Source of the DNA: Chloroflexota bacterium
Lineage (GTDB): Bacteria; Chloroflexota; UBA11872; VXNJ01
NCBI GenBank assembly: GCA_026707405.1
Contig: JAPOWW010000010.1
Coordinates: forward strand, 115,160 to 179,159
DNA length: 64,000 bases
Direction: 5' to 3'
The first letter of the stretch is position 1; each line of letters begins with the position of its first letter. Of the stretch, positions 60,859-64,000 are shown piece after piece. A program made the position numbers and the translations under genes. A model generated the notes under the pieces. That model had not been told where the DNA came from and made no database searches. It saw only the letters and a list, made by a program, of their open reading frames with translations.

Positions 60859-63081
60859 GTGGAGTCCGTCGTCGACGATCGCGTGACGGACGAAGCGCTG
60901 GAGGCGGTCGCGCTCAATCGCTTCGAGTATCACAGGATTCTGGAGCTGCTGGGCCGGCCGCCAAACGAGCTTGAGCTGGGAATGTTCGGCGCCCTTTGGA
61001 GCGAACATTGCGGCTACAAACACTCCCGGGCCCTGCTCCGGCGGCTCACCACCGAGTCCCCGTCGCTGCTAGTCAAAGCCGGCGAGGAAAATGCCGGAGC
61101 CGTCGATATCGGCGACGGCCTCGCCATTGTCTTCAAGGTCGAAAGCCACAACCACCCCAGCGCCGTCGAACCGTTCGAGGGCGCCGCAACCGGCGTCGGC
61201 GGAATAATCCGCGACATATTCACCATGGGCGCGCGTCCTATAGCGCTATTCGACTCGCTCCGTTTCGGACCGTTGGACACCCCCCGCAACCGCTACCTCG
61301 CCGGTGGAATAATCGGCGGCGTCGGATCCTACGGCAACTGCGTCGGTATCCCGACCGTCGGCGGCGAAGTGGTTGTCGAGGACTGTTACGCCGGCAATCC
61401 GCTGGTCAACGCCATGTGCGTGGGACTGCTCCGCCACGACCAGTTGACCCGCGCCGAGGCGGTGGGAGAGGCCAACCCCATAATCCTTGTCGGCGCCGAC
61501 ACTGGTCGAGACGGCATCCAGGGCGCGACTTTCGCTTCGGTCGAAGACCCCGAGAAGTCCGCCCGCGGCGTCGTACAGGTCGGAAATCCCTTTCTCGAAA
61601 AGCTGCTGATCGAGGCCTGCCTGGAAGCTCTCACCACTGGAGCCATAGTGGGACTTCAGGACCTCGGAGCCGCCGGCTTGACCAGTTCGTCGGTCGAAGC
61701 CGCCGCGCGCACTGGCGCCGGCGTTTGGATCGATGTCGACAAAGTCTCCCGCCGGGCGGCCCGCATGACGCCCTACGAAGTGATGCTCAGCGAGAGTCAG
61801 GAGCGAATGCTGGTCGTCGCCGAGAAAGGCCGCGAGGAAGAGATCGTCGCCGTCTTCGACAAGTGGGGGCTGCACTCGGACGTGATCGGAGCCGTAACGT
61901 CCGACGCGCACGTCACCGTCGCGGAATCGGGAACGCCGGTGGCTCGCATCCCCATCGAGCACCTCAACAATCCTCCCGAATATCGACTGCCAGTCGAGTT
62001 GCCGGACTACCTGGCGACCGTGAACGACCTGGACATCGGCGAAATCCCCGAACCGGACGACGTAGCCGAGGCTTTCCTGTCGCTGCTCTCCTCGCCGAAC
62101 ATCGCCTCCAGGGAGTGCGTATACCGCACGTACGATCAGACTGTCGGCTCTAACACCGTCGCGGGCCCCGGCGCGGACGCCGCGGTCCTGCGCATCAAAG
62201 AGGCTAATCGGGCCATCGCGCTTTCCACCGACGGAAACGGGCGAATCTGCTACCTGAACCCTCGTGCGGGTGGAGCAATGGCCGTCGCCGAGGCCGCGCG
62301 CAACGTCGTCTGCTCGGGCGCGCGCCCGCTCGCCATAACCAATTGCCTCAATTTCGGATCGCCCGACAATCCCGCCGTGTACTACCAGCTGGCCGAAGTT
62401 ATCGAGGGCATGGCCGAAGCCTGCGCCGCTTTCGACATACCCGTAACCGGCGGCAACGTCAGCCTCTACAACGAGGCCGACGGCGTTCAAATCTTCCCCA
62501 CGCCCGTCATCGGTATGCTTGGCGTAATCGACGACGTTGACCTGCGCGTCGGAATAGCGTTCGCAGGCGAGGGCGATCTGATCGCGGTCATCGGCTACGT
62601 TCACGGTTCGCTCGATGGCAGCGAGTACCTCAAGCTGGCCCACGGCCAGATCAAGGGGCGCCCGGATATCGATCTGTCGCGGGAGGTCGCCGTTCAGAGC
62701 GTCTGCACCTCCGCTATTGAGGCTCGGTTGCTCACTTCCGCTCACGACATCTCGGACGGCGGGCTTGCCGTTGCGCTCGCCGAATCGTGCTTCGCGGGCG
62801 GCATTGGGGCGGCCGTCGACCCCGGATCGACGTCCGCACGATCCGATGAGCTCTGGTTCGGCGAAGCGCCTTCCAGAATCCTTGTATCGCTGGTCCCGGG
62901 TAATTTGGAGGAAGCAAAGGCCCTGGCATCAGCCCGTGACATCGCCTTTGAAGTGATCGGTCGCGTCGGAGGCGGGGACATAGTTCTCGGCGATGACGTA
63001 ACAGTTCCACTGGATTCAGCGCGCGAGAAGTGGTCCACTGGGCTTTCCGCGGCTTTGTCCGGCAAGTCGGCGGCACACTAG
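60859..63081 (+). CDS. purL: FGAM synthase catalytic subunit PurL (small form)
   Basis: The ATP-dependent FGAR amidotransferase catalytic chain, about 740 residues, the small form used with PurS and PurQ. Motifs include GALWSEHCGYKHSRALLRR, FKVESHNHPSAVEPFEGAATG, GGIIRDIFTMGARP and the second half with NAVAGPG-like nucleotide turns (SNTVAGPGADAAVLR; PVTGGNVSLYNEAD). GTG 60859 after AGGGA is preferred; an upstream TTG at 60829 lies inside purQ. Confidence 0.95.
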   Translation: MESVVDDRVTDEALEAVALNRFEYHRILELLGRPPNELELGMFGALWSEHCGYKHSRALLRRLTTESPSLLVKAGEENAGAVDIGDGLAIVFKVESHNHPSAVEPFEGAATGVGGIIRDIFTMGARPIALFDSLRFGPLDTPRNRYLAGGIIGGVGSYGNCVGIPTVGGEVVVEDCYAGNPLVNAMCVGLLRHDQLTRAEAVGEANPIILVGADTGRDGIQGATFASVEDPEKSARGVVQVGNPFLEKLLIEACLEALTTGAIVGLQDLGAAGLTSSSVEAAARTGAGVWIDVDKVSRRAARMTPYEVMLSESQERMLVVAEKGREEEIVAVFDKWGLHSDVIGAVTSDAHVTVAESGTPVARIPIEHLNNPPEYRLPVELPDYLATVNDLDIGEIPEPDDVAEAFLSLLSSPNIASRECVYRTYDQTVGSNTVAGPGADAAVLRIKEANRAIALSTDGNGRICYLNPRAGGAMAVAEAARNVVCSGARPLAITNCLNFGSPDNPAVYYQLAEVIEGMAEACAAFDIPVTGGNVSLYNEADGVQIFPTPVIGMLGVIDDVDLRVGIAFAGEGDLIAVIGYVHGSLDGSEYLKLAHGQIKGRPDIDLSREVAVQSVCTSAIEARLLTSAHDISDGGLAVALAESCFAGGIGAAVDPGSTSARSDELWFGEAPSRILVSLVPGNLEEAKALASARDIAFEVIGRVGGGDIVLGDDVTVPLDSAREKWSTGLSAALSGKSAAH

Positions 63082-63101
63082 AATTGAGTTCGCCACTCGA
63101 T

Positions 63102-64000
63102 ATGTGGGGGCAGGGATTGTCGAGCGAGCGCGAAGCTTACGACTACAACCCGGAATCCCGCATCCTCAATGAGGAATGCGGAGTTTTCGGAATATATGGC
63201 CCCGGCGAGGATGTCGCCCGCGAGACCTATTTCGGTCTCTATACCCTTCAGCACAGAGGGCAAGAAAGCGCCGGAATAACCGTCACCGACGGCGCGTCCT
63301 TCCACTCTCACAAGGATATGGGCCTGGTTTCACAGGTTTTCGACGAGCCGGCTTTGACGACTCTCAGGGGCTTCGCGGCTATCGGCCATACACGCTACTC
63401 GACCACCGGGTCTAGCAGAGTGGAAAACGCTCAGCCTGTCGTGATTGAAAGCGACATTGGCCCTATTGCCATGGGCCACAACGGAAACCTCGTAAACGCA
63501 GGCGACTTGAGGGCGGAGTTACGAGAGTTGGGCTTCGAATTCTCGACCTCGACCGACAGCGAGCTGATACTGCAACTCGTGGCGGTCGCGCCTGGAGATA
63601 CGCTCGTCGAGCGGGTCTTGGCCGTCGTTCCCAAGCTCAGCGGTTCGTTCAGCCTGGTTTTTCTCGGCCGCGACACCATAGTCGCGGCGCGGGACGATCT
63701 CGGCAATCGGCCGCTCTGCCTCGGCAGCTACAACGGTAGCTGGATGGTCGCCTCCGAGTCGTGCGCTTTCGGCGCGCTTAAGGCCAAGTTCGAACGCGAC
63801 CTGCTCGCGGGCGAAGTACTCCAGATCGATGACGACGGCCCCAGGACCTTCAGTACCGGTCACCATCCCCCTAAAGCGCTCTGCATCTTTGAGTACATCT
63901 ACTTTGCGCGGCCCGACAGCGAAATTGAAGGATCGAACGTAAACGACGCCCGCAACCGGCTTGGCGCTGCGCTCGCCAGAGAGCACGGCGCCGATGCGGA
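63102..64000 (+). CDS. purF: Amidophosphoribosyltransferase PurF, 3' partial
   Basis: First committed enzyme of purine synthesis, glutamine plus PRPP to phosphoribosylamine; it runs off the window with about 300 codons seen. The N-terminal glutaminase domain begins after a propeptide-like leader of about 25 residues: NEECGVFGIYG, where Cys26 would become the N-terminal nucleophile after cleavage. LQHRGQESAGI, IGHTRYSTTG and MGHNGNLVNAG are classic motifs. CIFEYIYFARPDS opens the PRTase part. ATG 63102 is chosen; TTG 63117 also follows a purine-rich stretch. The leader suggests the B. subtilis-like Fe-S type. Confidence 0.94.
   Translation, partial: MWGQGLSSEREAYDYNPESRILNEECGVFGIYGPGEDVARETYFGLYTLQHRGQESAGITVTDGASFHSHKDMGLVSQVFDEPALTTLRGFAAIGHTRYSTTGSSRVENAQPVVIESDIGPIAMGHNGNLVNAGDLRAELRELGFEFSTSTDSELILQLVAVAPGDTLVERVLAVVPKLSGSFSLVFLGRDTIVAARDDLGNRPLCLGSYNGSWMVASESCAFGALKAKFERDLLAGEVLQIDDDGPRTFSTGHHPPKALCIFEYIYFARPDSEIEGSNVNDARNRLGAALAREHGADA

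Noticed and set aside
1..64000. CRISPR array or prophage
   Set aside because: No regularly spaced identical repeats and no structural phage, integrase or cas genes were seen.

Overview
This 64 kb window looks like a chromosomal segment of a free-living, high-GC bacterium, most probably a member of the Chloroflexota (SAR202/Dehalococcoidia-like). That assignment is inference. It rests on a lipoprotein with the repeated E-K-V-V linker common in Chloroflexota transporter lipoproteins, a DUF2344 (TIGR03936) gene, many NADH:flavin oxidoreductase, aldo/keto reductase, phytanoyl-CoA dioxygenase, SMP-30 and ThuA-type genes, and frequent GTG/TTG starts. No rRNA gene is present to confirm it.

Layout. 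1-2029: end of a polar amino-acid ABC transporter (permease and ATPase) separated by palindromic repeats. 2047-8385: a defence-like island, visibly AT-richer in part, with a HEPN/MNT pair, two proteins I cannot assign and an MmeI-like single-chain restriction-modification enzyme. 8630-13389: pyrE, a D,D-carboxypeptidase, tatA, an HNH nuclease, a DUF2344 protein and an APH-fold kinase-like protein. 13432-13686: a small DUF5069 gene with an in-frame UGA where the family is expected to have cysteine, followed at once by a hairpin with SECIS-like geometry; this is the strongest candidate novelty (a selenoprotein). A tRNA-Lys follows at 13864. 14123-17211: a large polytopic membrane protein broken by a homopolymer frameshift. 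17307-25870: flavin/Fe-S oxidoreductase, CoxG-like protein, a carbohydrate ABC transporter (binding protein also frameshifted in an A-run), an aldo/keto reductase and a LiaF-like protein. 25980-34480: PhyH-type dioxygenase, a degenerate CbiX/ferredoxin fusion and an iron-chelate ABC transporter, the last two each beside a Fur-box-like palindrome, then catabolic genes (SMP-30, aldo/keto reductase, SDR, ThuA).

34590-42484: a minus-strand cytochrome c maturation (System I) cluster running NUDIX, CopD-like, ccmE, a fused ccmA-ccmB, ccmC, ccmD, ccmF, ccmH and a CcmI-like protein carrying Asp-box repeats. 42832-45968: a PHP phosphoesterase and Lon. 46134-52612: the cell-shape operon mreB-mreC-mreD-mrdA-rodA followed by thrB. 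52844-53902: an M19-like protein lacking key metal ligands. 54322-64000: a tightly overlapping purine operon guaA-purD-purE-purB-purC-purS-purQ-purL-purF, preceded by a good sigma-70 promoter and a structured leader; purF runs off the window.

Two frameshifts lie in homopolymer runs (A6 and C7), so assembly or sequencing indels are a realistic explanation for both.
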